A stretch of DNA of 64,000 nt from assembly GCA_019112825.1 (NCBI GenBank), contig DXIP01000018.1, forward strand, positions 1 to 64,000. Direction: 5' to 3'. The first letter of the stretch is position 1, and every line of letters starts with the position of its first letter. The notes below the pieces were generated by a model, which was not told the DNA's origin, made no database searches, and saw nothing but the letters and a program-made list of their open reading frames with translations. A program made the translations under genes and the position numbers. Of the stretch, positions 51,618-60,913 are shown piece by piece. The stretch is from Alistipes excrementigallinarum. Its GTDB lineage: Bacteria > Bacteroidota > Bacteroidia > Bacteroidales > Rikenellaceae.

Positions 51618-53045
51618 ATGAACACCATACTTGTCATTGCAATCGTCGTGCTCTGCCTGGCCACCGGAGCACTGGCCGTGGCGGCGGTGCTGCTGCGGCG
51701 CGACGTCGCACGGCTGCACCGCGAGAAGGCCGAGGCACTCGAGGCATGCGCCCGTGCCGAAGCCGAGGCGCGCACCCGCTTCGAGGAGCGCATGCGCGTC
51801 GAAACCACGCTGGCCGCCGAGCGCGAGCGGGCTGCGGCCGAACGCGAACGTGCCGCCGCCGAGATTGAGGCCCTGCGCAGCCGCTCGGCCGAGGAGCGCG
51901 CCGCCGAGCAGGCCGAGCGCGAGAAGAGCGAGGAGCGGCTCCGCCTCCAGTTCCAGAACCTGGCCAACGAGGTGCTGGGCGAGCAGTCGCGCCGCTTCAA
52001 GGAGACCAACAAGGAATCGCTCGACCTGCTGCTCAAGCCCTTCAAGGAGAATATCGCCGAGTTCCGCGAGCGGGTCGAGCGCATCTACAGCCACGAGAAC
52101 GAGGAGCGCGGCGCGCTGCACAACGAGCTGAAGAACCTCATGGAGCTCAACCGCCGCATCACCACCGAGACCACCAATCTGACCAACGCGCTGAAGGGCA
52201 ACTCGAAGGTGCAGGGCGACTGGGGCGAGGTGATTCTCGAAACGATTCTCGACAGTTCGAACCTCATCCGCGGCGTGCACTATCAGACGCAGCTCAACAT
52301 CAAGGACGAGGCGGGGAACAACCGCCGCCCCGACGTGGTGCTGCGGCTGCCCGAGGGGAAGTGCATCGTCATCGACTCGAAGGTCTCGCTGACGGCCTTC
52401 GTCAACTACACCTCGGCCGAGAGCGAGGCCGAGCGGGCGCGCCACCTGGCGGCCCATCTGGCCTCGGTGCGGCAGCACGTCACCGAACTGGGGCGCAAGG
52501 AGTACCAGCGGCTCGTCTGCCGGGAGGTGCAGCCCCCGGTCGAGTCGCCCGACTTCGTCATCATGTTCATTCCCAACGAGCCGGCCTTCCTCACGGCGCT
52601 GCAGAACGACCCCACGATTTGGGCGGACGCCTACGAAAAGAAGGTCATCATCTCGTCGCCGACCAACCTCTTCGCGCTGCTCAAGCTGGTGGACGACCTC
52701 TGGAAGCGCAACGCCCAGAGCCGCAACACGGCCGACATCGTCACCTACGGCACCAAGCTCTACGACCAGCTGGTCGCCTTCACCACGTCGCTCGAGGGGG
52801 TCGGTGCAGCGCTGGGCAAGGCGCGCGAGGCCTACGACGACGCCTACAAGCGGCTCCACACGGGCAACGACAACATCGTCCGCACGGGCGAGCGGCTGCG
52901 GCGGCTGGGGCTGCCGACCAAGCGGCGGCAGTCGGCCCGCACGCTCGAGGCGGCCGGCGCTACGGACGAGGAGCAGCCCGCCGACGAGGAGCTCCGCACA
53001 CTGCCCGACGAGGCTTCGCACGCCGACCCGGCCCAACGCGGGTAG
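51618..53045 (+). CDS. rmuC: DNA recombination protein RmuC
   Basis: The 475-residue protein has an N-terminal membrane helix (about 3-27). A long Ala/Glu/Arg-rich coiled coil (about 28-130) leads to the RmuC domain (about 185-430), with KVQGDWGEVILETILDSS, RPDVVLRLPEGK, IDSKVSL and FVIMFIPNEPAF. The PD-(D/E)xK-like residues of the nuclease fold are present. RmuC limits DNA inversions and has a role in genome stability. The N-terminal helix confirms the start codon even though the -7 box lies only 6 nt upstream. Confidence 0.93.
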   Translation: MNTILVIAIVVLCLATGALAVAAVLLRRDVARLHREKAEALEACARAEAEARTRFEERMRVETTLAAERERAAAERERAAAEIEALRSRSAEERAAEQAEREKSEERLRLQFQNLANEVLGEQSRRFKETNKESLDLLLKPFKENIAEFRERVERIYSHENEERGALHNELKNLMELNRRITTETTNLTNALKGNSKVQGDWGEVILETILDSSNLIRGVHYQTQLNIKDEAGNNRRPDVVLRLPEGKCIVIDSKVSLTAFVNYTSAESEAERARHLAAHLASVRQHVTELGRKEYQRLVCREVQPPVESPDFVIMFIPNEPAFLTALQNDPTIWADAYEKKVIISSPTNLFALLKLVDDLWKRNAQSRNTADIVTYGTKLYDQLVAFTTSLEGVGAALGKAREAYDDAYKRLHTGNDNIVRTGERLRRLGLPTKRRQSARTLEAAGATDEEQPADEELRTLPDEASHADPAQRG

Positions 53046-53072
53046 CTCCGCCGCTTTTCACCGGCAGACAGC

Positions 53073-53115
53073 AACGCATCGCTGCAAAATTACGTGCAGC
53101 GATGCGTTTCGTTTT
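53073..53115 (+). terminator. Rho-independent terminator after rmuC
   Basis: ACGCATCGCTGCA pairs with TGCAGCGATGCGT (13 bp, 8-nt loop), followed by TTCGTTTTC. It lies just before the GH31 promoter. Confidence 0.75.
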
Positions 53116-53126
53116 CTATCTTTTCG

Positions 53127-53134
53127 TATCTTTG
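53127..53134 (+). promoter_or_regulatory. GH31 gene promoter (-7 box)
   Basis: TATCTTTG ending 24 nt before the ATG. Confidence 0.7.
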
Positions 53135-53157
53135 TAGGGATAAATGATACTCCCGAC

Positions 53158-55782
53158 ATGAAACACCTGCATCTTATTCTGCTTGCCGCCACGCTGGCGC
53201 TCCTGCCTGGAGCCTCGGCGGCCGAGCATCCAAAGGCCGACCCCAACGCCGTGGTCGTCTGCGGCAATGCCCGCTTTACGGTGCTCACACCCCGCCTCAT
53301 CCGCATGGAGTGGAGCCAGGACGGCCGCTTCGAGGACCGCGCCACGCTCACCTTCGTCAACCGCGAGACGAAGGTGCCCGACTTCAACGTGCGCGAGAGC
53401 AAGAAGCGCCTCACGCTCATCACCTCGGCCCTGCGGCTGACCTACCTCAAAGACGACGGCCCCTTTACGGCCGACAACCTCGAGGTGGCCTTCCGCATCG
53501 GCAAGAAGGAGGTGGCCTGGCACCCCGGCATGGAGGATTCGCTCAACCTGATGGGTACGGCGCGGACGCTCGACGGCGCGGACGGTGACCGCCTCAAGGA
53601 GCCCCTCGAGCAGGGCATCCTCTCGCGCTCGGGCTGGGCCGTGGTGGACGACAGCCAACGCCACGTGCTGACGCCCGACAGTTCGGCCTGGGGCCGGTGG
53701 GTGGTCCCCCGTCCCGAGGGCGAGCGGCAGGACCTCTACATCTTCGCCTACGGCCACGACTATCGTCAGGCGCTGGCCGACTATGCGCTCGTCGCCGGCC
53801 GTGCGCCGATGCCCCCCAGGTATACGTTCGGGTATTGGTGGAGCCGCTACTGGCAGTACTCCGACAACGAGTTCGTCGACCTGGTGCAGAAGCTCCGCAG
53901 TCTGGACATCCCGATTGACGTGCTGATTGTCGACATGGACTGGCACGAGACCTGGGGGCTGCGCAAGAACGACCCCACGCTCGACGAGTACGGGCAGCGG
54001 GTAGGCTGGACCGGCTACACGTGGCAGAAGCAGCTCTTCCCCTCGCCGCAGAACTTCCTCCGCTGGACCGACCGCGAGCAGCTGAAGACGGCGCTCAACC
54101 TCCATCCGGCGTCGGGCATCCAGCCCAACGAGGAGGTCTACGACGCCTTTGCCCGGGAGTACGGCTGGACGGAGCCGGGCAAGGGCATTCCCTTCCACAT
54201 CGACGAGCAGAAGTGGGCCGACACCTACTTCAAGTGCGTGCTGGAGCCGATGGAGCGGCTCGGCGTCGACTTCTGGTGGCTCGACTGGCAGCAGTGGAAG
54301 GAGAGCCGCTTCACGCCGGGGCTTTCGAACACCTTCTGGCTCAACCACACCTTCTTCGAGCATGCACGGCTCGCACACCCCGCGCAGCGCCCCTTCATCT
54401 ACCACCGCTGGGGCGGGCTGGGCAGCCACCGCTACCCGCTGGCCTTCTCGGGCGACACCTACGCCACGTGGCAGATGCTGGCCTACCTGCCCTACTTCAC
54501 GGCTACGGCCTCGAACGTCAACTACGGATACTGGGGCCACGACATCGGCGGCCACATGTTCCACCGCAACCAGCAAGCCACCGACCCCGAGCTCTACACC
54601 CGCTGGCTGCAGTACGGCGTCTTCACCCCCATCTTCAAGACCCACGCCACGAAGGACTCCCGCATCGAGCGCTGCATCTGGATGTTCCCCGACTACCTCT
54701 TCACCATGCGCGACGCCATCCGGCTGCGCTACACGCTGGCACCCTATATCTATAACGCCGCCCGCCAGAACTACGACACGGGCGTAGGCATCTGCCGCCC
54801 GATGTACTACGACTCACCCGAAGAGGAGGAGGCCTACCGGGCCCGCGGGCAGTACATGTTCGGCGACGACATTCTGGCCACGGCCGTCACCGAACCCGTC
54901 GACAGCGTCACGGGGCTGGCGCGCTGCACGGTCTGGTTCCCCGCAGGGCGGTGGTACGACTGCGCCACCGGAGCCATGCACGAGGGCAACCGCCGCGACA
55001 CGCTCCACTACACGCTCGCCGAGAATCCGTGGTATCTCCGCGCCGGGTCCATCGTGCCGATGAATCCCCCGACGGTCCGAAACCTCCAGCAGCCGTGCGA
55101 CACGCTCGTGCTGGAGTTCATCCCGGGGGCCGACGGCGAGCTGGACTACTACGAGGATGACGGCAACAGCACGGCCTACACCGAGGGGCAGTACGCCACG
55201 ACGCACATCCTTCAGAGACAGAGCGAACAAGGCATACGGGTGCTCATCGGCGCACGCCGAGGCAGCTACGACGGTGCCCCCGCACGCCGGAGCTACGAAC
55301 TGCGCTTCCCGGCCCAGTTCCCGCCCGTCAAGGTGCGCATCGGCAAACGCGAACTCCCCTATTCGCGCTTCCCCGAGGCCGGCACCTGGAGCTACGACCC
55401 CTACACGCTCGCACCGGTCATCCATACGGGCGAGGTCGCCTGCAGCGAGCCGCTCGCGGTCGAGCTGCAGTTCGCCCCCCAGGACCTTGCACGCCAGAAG
55501 GAGCTCTACGGCAAGAGCGGCATCTTCAGGCGCTGCCTCGCGCTGACGGTCGAGTTCAAGGCCGAGCAGGGCCGCCAGGAGCCCTACATCATGCTTCCCA
55601 CCGAGTACCTCACCGTCTCGCAGACGCCGAACTTCATCGTCGAGGAGCCGACACGGGCCGCGGAGCACCTGCGCGCCTACGAGCAGAACAAGGCGCAGCT
55701 GCTCGAACAGATCGACTCGCTGCCCTACATCGGCGCAGCGTTCAAGGAGCGGCTCAAGGCCCAGCTGAGCGACCTCGAATAG
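53158..55782 (+). CDS. Secreted GH31 family glycoside hydrolase (alpha-glucosidase-like)
   Basis: The 874-residue protein has a signal peptide (ALLPGASAA). An N-terminal beta-sandwich leads to the GH31 barrel (about 215-580). The catalytic nucleophile is probably Asp376 in DFWWLDWQQW and the acid/base Asp433 in AFSGDTYATW; RPFIYHRWGGLGSHRYP lies between them. Beta domains follow, and the last 150 residues, with EEPTRAAEHLRAYEQNKAQLLEQIDSL, are an extra C-terminal extension. GH31 enzymes mostly hydrolyse alpha-glucosides; specificity is not clear here. No SusC/SusD or other PUL gene is adjacent. Confidence 0.92.
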   Translation: MKHLHLILLAATLALLPGASAAEHPKADPNAVVVCGNARFTVLTPRLIRMEWSQDGRFEDRATLTFVNRETKVPDFNVRESKKRLTLITSALRLTYLKDDGPFTADNLEVAFRIGKKEVAWHPGMEDSLNLMGTARTLDGADGDRLKEPLEQGILSRSGWAVVDDSQRHVLTPDSSAWGRWVVPRPEGERQDLYIFAYGHDYRQALADYALVAGRAPMPPRYTFGYWWSRYWQYSDNEFVDLVQKLRSLDIPIDVLIVDMDWHETWGLRKNDPTLDEYGQRVGWTGYTWQKQLFPSPQNFLRWTDREQLKTALNLHPASGIQPNEEVYDAFAREYGWTEPGKGIPFHIDEQKWADTYFKCVLEPMERLGVDFWWLDWQQWKESRFTPGLSNTFWLNHTFFEHARLAHPAQRPFIYHRWGGLGSHRYPLAFSGDTYATWQMLAYLPYFTATASNVNYGYWGHDIGGHMFHRNQQATDPELYTRWLQYGVFTPIFKTHATKDSRIERCIWMFPDYLFTMRDAIRLRYTLAPYIYNAARQNYDTGVGICRPMYYDSPEEEEAYRARGQYMFGDDILATAVTEPVDSVTGLARCTVWFPAGRWYDCATGAMHEGNRRDTLHYTLAENPWYLRAGSIVPMNPPTVRNLQQPCDTLVLEFIPGADGELDYYEDDGNSTAYTEGQYATTHILQRQSEQGIRVLIGARRGSYDGAPARRSYELRFPAQFPPVKVRIGKRELPYSRFPEAGTWSYDPYTLAPVIHTGEVACSEPLAVELQFAPQDLARQKELYGKSGIFRRCLALTVEFKAEQGRQEPYIMLPTEYLTVSQTPNFIVEEPTRAAEHLRAYEQNKAQLLEQIDSLPYIGAAFKERLKAQLSDLE

Positions 55783-55804
55783 CCGGAGCCGGCAGATAAA
55801 CAGA

Positions 55805-55844
55805 GCGGGAGCAAAACCCATCAGGGTTTTGCTCCCGCTTGTTT
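55805..55844. terminator. Terminator after the GH31 gene
   Basis: GCGGGAGCAAAACCC pairs perfectly with GGGTTTTGCTCCCGC (15 bp, ATCA loop), followed by TTGTTT. It may also end the convergent hypothetical gene. Confidence 0.88.
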
Positions 55845-55861
55845 GATTTCCTGCGGCAGGA

Positions 55862-56509
55862 TTACCGCCGCTCCACGCCGAACTCCCTCCACCAGCGTCT
55901 GCGCATCCGCGCGGCAATGCCCGGCGAGGCATCCCGGCCAACGGCCTCAAGCAATTCCTGTTCAATTTCCCCGAGCCACGTCACGCGACCGCGGCACCGC
56001 AACAGCACCTCCACGGCCCAGACCCGCACGGCAACCTTCGCCCGAGGCTCCACGGCCCACCGTATAGCCGTCTCGGCTACACGCTCCAGCAGAGTATCTT
56101 CGGGCCGGTAATCGATGAGCAGGCGGGCCATCATCTTCCCGAAAATGCGCTTCATCCCCTCATTGCTGCAGGCCGGAAAATCCCGACGGCAGAAGCGGTC
56201 GATGCAGGGAGCAAAGAGGTCGGGGCGTTCAAACAGGATGCGCTCCAGCACACAGGCGCCCCGAAACTGCAACCGGCGCCAATCCTCACGCGGCAGAGCG
56301 GGCGCCGATTCGGTAACCAGTTCATAGAGCACCTCCACCAAGTCCGACTCGCACACCGCACGGGCAACCTCTTCGACAGAGCGGGCAGAGTGGCATGCCG
56401 ACAACCGCGCCACCAGCACCGTCCCGGTTATCGGACGCTCACGCCCCGTCGCCGACGCGCCCCTTTCAACGTCATGCGGCTCCTGCATCGGGCTGCGGTC
56501 TACCGGCAT
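55862..56509 (-). CDS. Hypothetical protein, helical (HEAT-like)
   Basis: I do not recognise this family. The 215-residue protein is almost all helical after residue 45. It has a pattern of paired amphipathic helices (DLVEVLYELV, GACVLERILFERPDLF, FGKMMARLLID, AKVAVRVWAVEVLLR), reminiscent of HEAT-type repeats. There is no signal peptide or membrane helix. The ATG lies 6 bp after the tsaB stop, and a GTG abuts that stop, so translation is probably coupled to tsaB. That supports it being a real gene. Confidence 0.65.
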   Translation of the reverse strand: MPVDRSPMQEPHDVERGASATGRERPITGTVLVARLSACHSARSVEEVARAVCESDLVEVLYELVTESAPALPREDWRRLQFRGACVLERILFERPDLFAPCIDRFCRRDFPACSNEGMKRIFGKMMARLLIDYRPEDTLLERVAETAIRWAVEPRAKVAVRVWAVEVLLRCRGRVTWLGEIEQELLEAVGRDASPGIAARMRRRWWREFGVERR

Positions 56510-56515
56510 ACGCAC

Positions 56516-57223
56516 TCAGAAGAGCTTCTTTTTCGAGGTCGTCACGACGAAATCCTTCAGATAGAAGGGCTCGAAGTAGGCCACATCCTCCCGCCGGCCC
56601 TCGTCGAAGGCCTGCTGCGCCAGCCGCGCCAGACCACGCGCCGAGGGGGTCACCTCCACCAGACGGGCATCGGGCAGCACCTCGACGCACTTGCGGGCGC
56701 CATTGCCGAAGATGACGAAGGGGCGCCCTTCGCTGCGGAAGCGGGCGAAGCTCTCGGGGCCGACCACCTCGGCCGAGACCTCGCTCAGCGGATGTCCCTC
56801 GCTGTCGAAGACCTGCGCATAGACCTCCATGCGCCGGGCGTCGACCATCGGGCAGAGCAGCGCACGGTCCCAGTCGTCGACCCGGATGATGCCCGCTTCG
56901 TAATCCTCGCGGGCCACCTCCGTCAGAGCATCGAGCGAACCGACGGCCAGCAGCGGAATCTGCAGTCCGTAGCAGAGCCCCTTGGCAAAGGAGACTCCGA
57001 TGCGCAGCCCCGTATAGGAGCCCGGCCCCTTGCCGACGGCCACCGCATCGAGCTCGTCGGGCGCAATACCCGTTTCACGCAGCAGTTCATCGACAAAGAG
57101 GCCCACCTTGCGCGCATGGTCGCGCCCCTCGTCGCTCTCGCGGAGCGACAGTAACTCGCCATCCTTGGCGATTCCGACCGAGCAGATGTCGGTACCGGTT
57201 TCAATACAGAGTATCAGTGCCAT
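56516..57223 (-). CDS. tsaB: tRNA threonylcarbamoyladenosine biosynthesis protein TsaB
   Basis: The 235-residue ASKHA-fold protein starts MALILCIETGTDICSVGI and has VGKGPGSYTGLRIGVSFAKGL, the TsaB signature. MVDARRMEVYAQVF also fits. TsaB pairs with TsaD to make t6A37 on tRNAs reading ANN codons; tsaD, tsaC and tsaE are not in the window. It sits 53 bp downstream of the HAD phosphatase gene in the same direction. Confidence 0.94.
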   Translation of the reverse strand: MALILCIETGTDICSVGIAKDGELLSLRESDEGRDHARKVGLFVDELLRETGIAPDELDAVAVGKGPGSYTGLRIGVSFAKGLCYGLQIPLLAVGSLDALTEVAREDYEAGIIRVDDWDRALLCPMVDARRMEVYAQVFDSEGHPLSEVSAEVVGPESFARFRSEGRPFVIFGNGARKCVEVLPDARLVEVTPSARGLARLAQQAFDEGRREDVAYFEPFYLKDFVVTTSKKKLF

Positions 57224-57276
57224 ATATTCATTGTTTCGTTTTCATTCACACTTTTTTGTTGCGGACTCGCCGGCCC

Positions 57277-58074
57277 CTACCGGCCGATGATGCCGAAGTG
57301 TTCGAAGGCCCGGCGCAGACCGTCGTCGTCGACCGACGCGGTCACGTAGTCCGCTGCGCGCAGCGCCTCCTCGCAGCCGTTGCCCATCGCCACGCCGACA
57401 CCTGCCGCGCGCAGCATCGCCGCATCGTTGCCCCCGTCGCCGAAGGCCATCGTCTCGGCCGGGGTGAACCCGTCGACACGGGCAAAGAGCTCCAGTCCCG
57501 TCGCCTTGCTGGTCCCCGCGACGTTGATGTCGGCAAAGAGCGGGCACCACCGCGTAGCCATCAGCCCCGGAAGCTCGGCCATCACCCGCCGCTCGGTCGC
57601 CACATCGAAGAAGAAGCACATCTGGCGGCATTCGCACCGCTCGAAGAGCTCCCTCAGGTCGCACTCCACCGGAACGGGATGGGCCACCAGCCGGGCCCAC
57701 TCCTCGGCTGCGGACGAAAGGCGGTTGACAAAGAGCCCCTCGTCGAGCTCGAAGGCCAGCGAGAAGCCCAACTGCCCGGCAAGGGCGAGCGCATGCTCGA
57801 AATCCGCGCGGGGGATGGGCACGCTGCCCACCGTACGGCCGTCGCCCGCCACGCAGTGCGAACCGTTGAGCGCCACCACGCCGTCGCAGGGAATCCCCTC
57901 GAGCACCTCGAGGTCCTTCGCCGCGCGTCCCGTGGCGATGTAGAGCTTCACGCCGCGCTCGTGCGCCTCGCACAGCGCCTCGCGGGCCGAGTCGGGCACC
58001 CGATGCGTGCGGAAGCTCACCAGCGTTCCGTCGACATCGAAAAACAGAGCCTTGAATCGTCTATCTTCCGTCAT
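57277..58074 (-). CDS. HAD superfamily hydrolase, Cof-like subfamily
   Basis: The 265-residue protein has HAD motif I FFDVDGTLVSF, motif II IATGR, a class IIB cap domain in the middle, and motifs III/IV TSKATGLE and FGDGGNDAAML. Cof-type enzymes dephosphorylate sugar phosphates, nucleotides or cofactor phosphates; the substrate is unknown. It is 67 bp downstream of smpB. Confidence 0.9.
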   Translation of the reverse strand: MTEDRRFKALFFDVDGTLVSFRTHRVPDSAREALCEAHERGVKLYIATGRAAKDLEVLEGIPCDGVVALNGSHCVAGDGRTVGSVPIPRADFEHALALAGQLGFSLAFELDEGLFVNRLSSAAEEWARLVAHPVPVECDLRELFERCECRQMCFFFDVATERRVMAELPGLMATRWCPLFADINVAGTSKATGLELFARVDGFTPAETMAFGDGGNDAAMLRAAGVGVAMGNGCEEALRAADYVTASVDDDGLRRAFEHFGIIGR

Positions 58075-58141
58075 CCTTTCCTGTCCGTGTCGTCATCCGT
58101 GCGCGCGGACGACGGGTGCACCCCGCCGCCGCGCGGCGCAG

Positions 58142-58606
58142 CTACCGTTTGTAGGCCTTCATCGCCTTGTCCATCTCGCGGCGCGCATCGTTCTCCTTAA
58201 GGTATTCGCGCTTGTCGTAGGACTTGCGGCCGCGGGCCAGTCCGATGACAATTTTCGCAAGCCCCCGCTCGTTGAGGAAAAGCCGCAGCCCGACGATGGT
58301 CAGTCCGCGGTCCTGCGACGCACGTGCGAGCTTCTCCAGCTCGCGGTGCGTGAGCAGCAGTTTGCGGTCGCGGCGCGGCGCATGGTTGTTGCAGGTGCCC
58401 CAGTCGTACTCGGCGATGTTGACGCCGCGAATCCACAGCTCCCCCTTGTCGAAATAACAGTAGGAGTCGGTCATCGAGACCTTGCCGGCCCGAATCGACT
58501 TGATTTCCGTGCCCACCAGCACGACACCCGCAACCCACTCCTCGAGAATCTCGTAGTCGAACGTCGCGCGCTTGTTGCGTATGTTTATCTTCTTCTGTTC
58601 CGCCAT
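58142..58606 (-). CDS. smpB: SsrA-binding protein
   Basis: The 154-residue protein has the SmpB barrel: INIRNKRATFDYEILEEWVAGVVLVGTEIKSIRAGK, then DSYCYFDKGELWIRGVNIAEY, LLLTHRELEKLAR and the C-terminal basic tail RGRKSYDKREYLKEND. It delivers tmRNA to stalled ribosomes. The tmRNA gene itself is not seen in the window. No -7 box is found in the 177-bp gap to dnaG, which holds a two-part hairpin. Confidence 0.97.
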   Translation of the reverse strand: MAEQKKINIRNKRATFDYEILEEWVAGVVLVGTEIKSIRAGKVSMTDSYCYFDKGELWIRGVNIAEYDWGTCNNHAPRRDRKLLLTHRELEKLARASQDRGLTIVGLRLFLNERGLAKIVIGLARGRKSYDKREYLKENDARREMDKAMKAYKR

Positions 58607-58643
58607 ATCGGCACAATTGTTGTCATTTTTACTTCGGGGCGGA

Positions 58644-58679
58644 TGTCCGGCCCGGGGAGTCTGCTCCCCACCGGATATG
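58644..58679 (-). promoter_or_regulatory. Hairpin between dnaG and smpB
   Basis: An inner GGGGAG/CTCCCC stem with TCTG loop is enclosed by an outer 8-bp stem (58644-58651 with 58672-58679, one G-U pair). It lies 38 nt before smpB and no clear T-run follows, so read-through from dnaG remains possible. Confidence 0.45.
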
Positions 58680-58783
58680 TTCCGTACATGTCCTACCCTT
58701 ATCTATTCTGTTTGCACACGTCGCGTGCTCCAATGCATGCACCGCCGGGCCTCCGCCCCTTTTTTATCACCCCGGCCTTCCGT

Positions 58784-60760
58784 CTACAAAATCGTCCGCT
58801 GCAACTTGTGGGAAATCGAGACCCTTGCCGCATTGAGCCGCGTCATGCGCTGCATGATTTCGGAGGTCTCGTCCTCGCTGAGGTCTCCCTTTTCCAGCTG
58901 CGCGCGCAGCTCCTTGATGAACCCATCGATAACCTTCGACTTGTAGAGCATCACCGCCTTGGGCACCCCCACGGCCAGCATCTCCGCCTCGCTCTCGACA
59001 TGCACCTCCTTGCGCTTCCACAACTCCGAGGCGACGTAGTTGTCGTCCGAGGTGAGGATGTCGACCGAGGCGTTGCACACCTCCGGGTCGGGATGGTTGA
59101 GAAAGTAGTGCACCGGCACCTCGACCCCCGTGCCCAGCTCCTGCCAGTGTTCGCGGTAGGTGGCCAGAATCTGGTTGTAGAGCGGGTTGCGGAAGCTCAG
59201 GTTGTCGGCATCGAGCTCGGCGAAAATCACCTCGGCCACGTTGCAGGGGACCATGTTGCGCCCCTCCTTGAAGTCAAACGAGCAGTGGCCGTACTTGAGC
59301 AGGTACTTGACCAGCTCGCGCTCGAGCGCCTCGGTGCTGCTCCCCGCCTCGACGCGCTGGACATACTGCACCTCGGGCTGCACCTCCTGTTCGGAGCGCT
59401 GCCGCGCGCTCTGCCGCCGCAGGAAGTCGTCGGCCTCGCGGTCGCCCGTGGTCGAGATGCGCTTGCGCGCCACCTCCGAGATGAGGAGGTTCTCGTCGAT
59501 GTCCATGATGCGGGCGCACTCCTTGATGTAGACCGAACGCTGAATCGGGTCGGGAATCTGGGCTACGGAGGTGACCATGTCGCCGATGAGCGCCGCCTTC
59601 CTGATGGGGTCGCCCTGGGCATCCTTCAGCAGCAGCTCGGCCTTGAACTCCAGAAAGTCGCGTTCGTGGTCGCGGATGTAGCCCTGCACCTCCTCGGCCG
59701 TATGGCTCCTGGCGAAGGAGTCGGGGTCCTCGGGCTCGGGCAGCAGCACCACCCGCACGTTCATCCCCTCGCGCAGAATCATGTCGATGCCGCGCAGCGA
59801 GGCGTGAATGCCCGCCGAGTCGCCGTCGTAGATGACCGTGATGTTCTTCGTAAAGCGCCCCAGCAGCCGAATCTGGTCGGTTGTCAGCGAGGTGCCCGAC
59901 GACGAGACGACGTTCTCGACTCCGGCCTGGTGCATCGAAATCACGTCGGTGTAGCCCTCGACCATGATGGCGAAGTTCTGCTGCTGAATCGCCTTCTTGG
60001 CAAAGTAGAGGCCATACAGCTCGCGCTTCTTGCTGTAGATTTCGCTCTCGGGCGAGTTCTGGTACTTGGCCACCTGCTTATCGGTGCGCAGCGTGCGGCC
60101 GCCGAAGGCGACGATGCGTCCCGAAATATTGTGAACCGGGAAGATGACCCGGTCGCGGAAGCGGTCGTAGAGCGAGCCGTCGCTCTCGCGCGCCAGCGAA
60201 AGGCCCGTCGAGAGGAGGAACTCCCGCTTGTAGCCCGCCGCCAGGGCATCCTTCGACATGCGGTCGCCCCGGGCGGGGCAGAAGCCCAGCCCGAACTTGC
60301 GAATCGTGGCGTCGGTCATGCCGCGCTTCTGACGGAAGTAGCTCAAGCCGACGCTGCGCCCCTCCGGCTCGTTGTGGAGGTAATTGGCGAAGTACGCGGC
60401 GGCCCAGCTGTTGAGCGCGAACATCGACTCGCGGTCGTCGTTGCGCCGCACCTCCTCCTCCGTCAGCTCCTTCTCGTGCACCTCGATGCCGTAGCGCTTG
60501 GCCACCATCTTCAGCGCCTCGGGATAGGAGATGCCCTCCTGCTCCATGAGGAAGGTGACGGCATTGCCGCCCTTGCCGCAGCCGAAGCACTTGAAGAGCC
60601 CCTTGGCCGGCGAGACGATGAACGAGGGGGTCTTCTCGTTGTGGAACGGGCAGCACGCCGTATAGTTCACACCCTTGCGTTTGAGCGTGACGTAGTCGCC
60701 GATGATGTCCACGATGTTGGCGGCGGCATAGATACGGTCTACCGTTTCCCTGTCAATCAT
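58784..60760 (-). CDS. dnaG: DNA primase
   Basis: The 658-residue protein starts MIDRETVDRIYAAANIVDII. The CHC2 zinc ligands are Cys37, His40, Cys58 and Cys61. The primase core and TOPRIM domain follow, with VEGYTDVISMHQAG and YDGDSAG, then the C-terminal helicase-interaction region. It makes RNA primers for replication. The -7 box ends 6 nt before the start codon, so the mRNA is predicted to be leaderless. It is divergent from uvrB across 153 bp. Confidence 0.97.
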   Translation of the reverse strand: MIDRETVDRIYAAANIVDIIGDYVTLKRKGVNYTACCPFHNEKTPSFIVSPAKGLFKCFGCGKGGNAVTFLMEQEGISYPEALKMVAKRYGIEVHEKELTEEEVRRNDDRESMFALNSWAAAYFANYLHNEPEGRSVGLSYFRQKRGMTDATIRKFGLGFCPARGDRMSKDALAAGYKREFLLSTGLSLARESDGSLYDRFRDRVIFPVHNISGRIVAFGGRTLRTDKQVAKYQNSPESEIYSKKRELYGLYFAKKAIQQQNFAIMVEGYTDVISMHQAGVENVVSSSGTSLTTDQIRLLGRFTKNITVIYDGDSAGIHASLRGIDMILREGMNVRVVLLPEPEDPDSFARSHTAEEVQGYIRDHERDFLEFKAELLLKDAQGDPIRKAALIGDMVTSVAQIPDPIQRSVYIKECARIMDIDENLLISEVARKRISTTGDREADDFLRRQSARQRSEQEVQPEVQYVQRVEAGSSTEALERELVKYLLKYGHCSFDFKEGRNMVPCNVAEVIFAELDADNLSFRNPLYNQILATYREHWQELGTGVEVPVHYFLNHPDPEVCNASVDILTSDDNYVASELWKRKEVHVESEAEMLAVGVPKAVMLYKSKVIDGFIKELRAQLEKGDLSEDETSEIMQRMTRLNAARVSISHKLQRTIL

Positions 60761-60765
60761 ACCGG

Positions 60766-60773
60766 CAAAGATA
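60766..60773 (-). promoter_or_regulatory. dnaG promoter (-7 box) placed at the start codon
   Basis: The minus strand reads TATCTTTG and its G is exactly 6 nt from the A of the ATG, as in rmuC and uvrB. Confidence 0.65.
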
Positions 60774-60900
60774 CGAAACAATTCAGAAAGCTCGACCGTC
60801 GGCTCCCGATTTCTTTGCGCCCGCCGTCTGCGACGCCCCGTCCGGAGGGCGCCGCGGACAAAATAATGGGGCGCGAGTCTCCGTTTTATGAATTCTTCAC

Positions 60901-60908
60901 TAACTTTG
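60901..60908 (+). promoter_or_regulatory. uvrB promoter (-7 box) placed at the start codon
   Basis: TAACTTTG matches TAnnTTTG and its G is exactly 6 nt from the A of the ATG. Confidence 0.6.
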
Positions 60909-60913
60909 CTCCC

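Noticed and set aside
48640..51621. Plus-strand open frame of 993 residues
   Set aside because: It is an antisense shadow of the ABC-F and rpe genes, with composition typical of reverse frames in GC-rich genes.
58007..60913. Plus-strand frame joined to uvrB (total 1649 residues)
   Set aside because: The first ~970 residues run antisense through smpB and dnaG and resemble no protein; the UvrB family start is at 60914.
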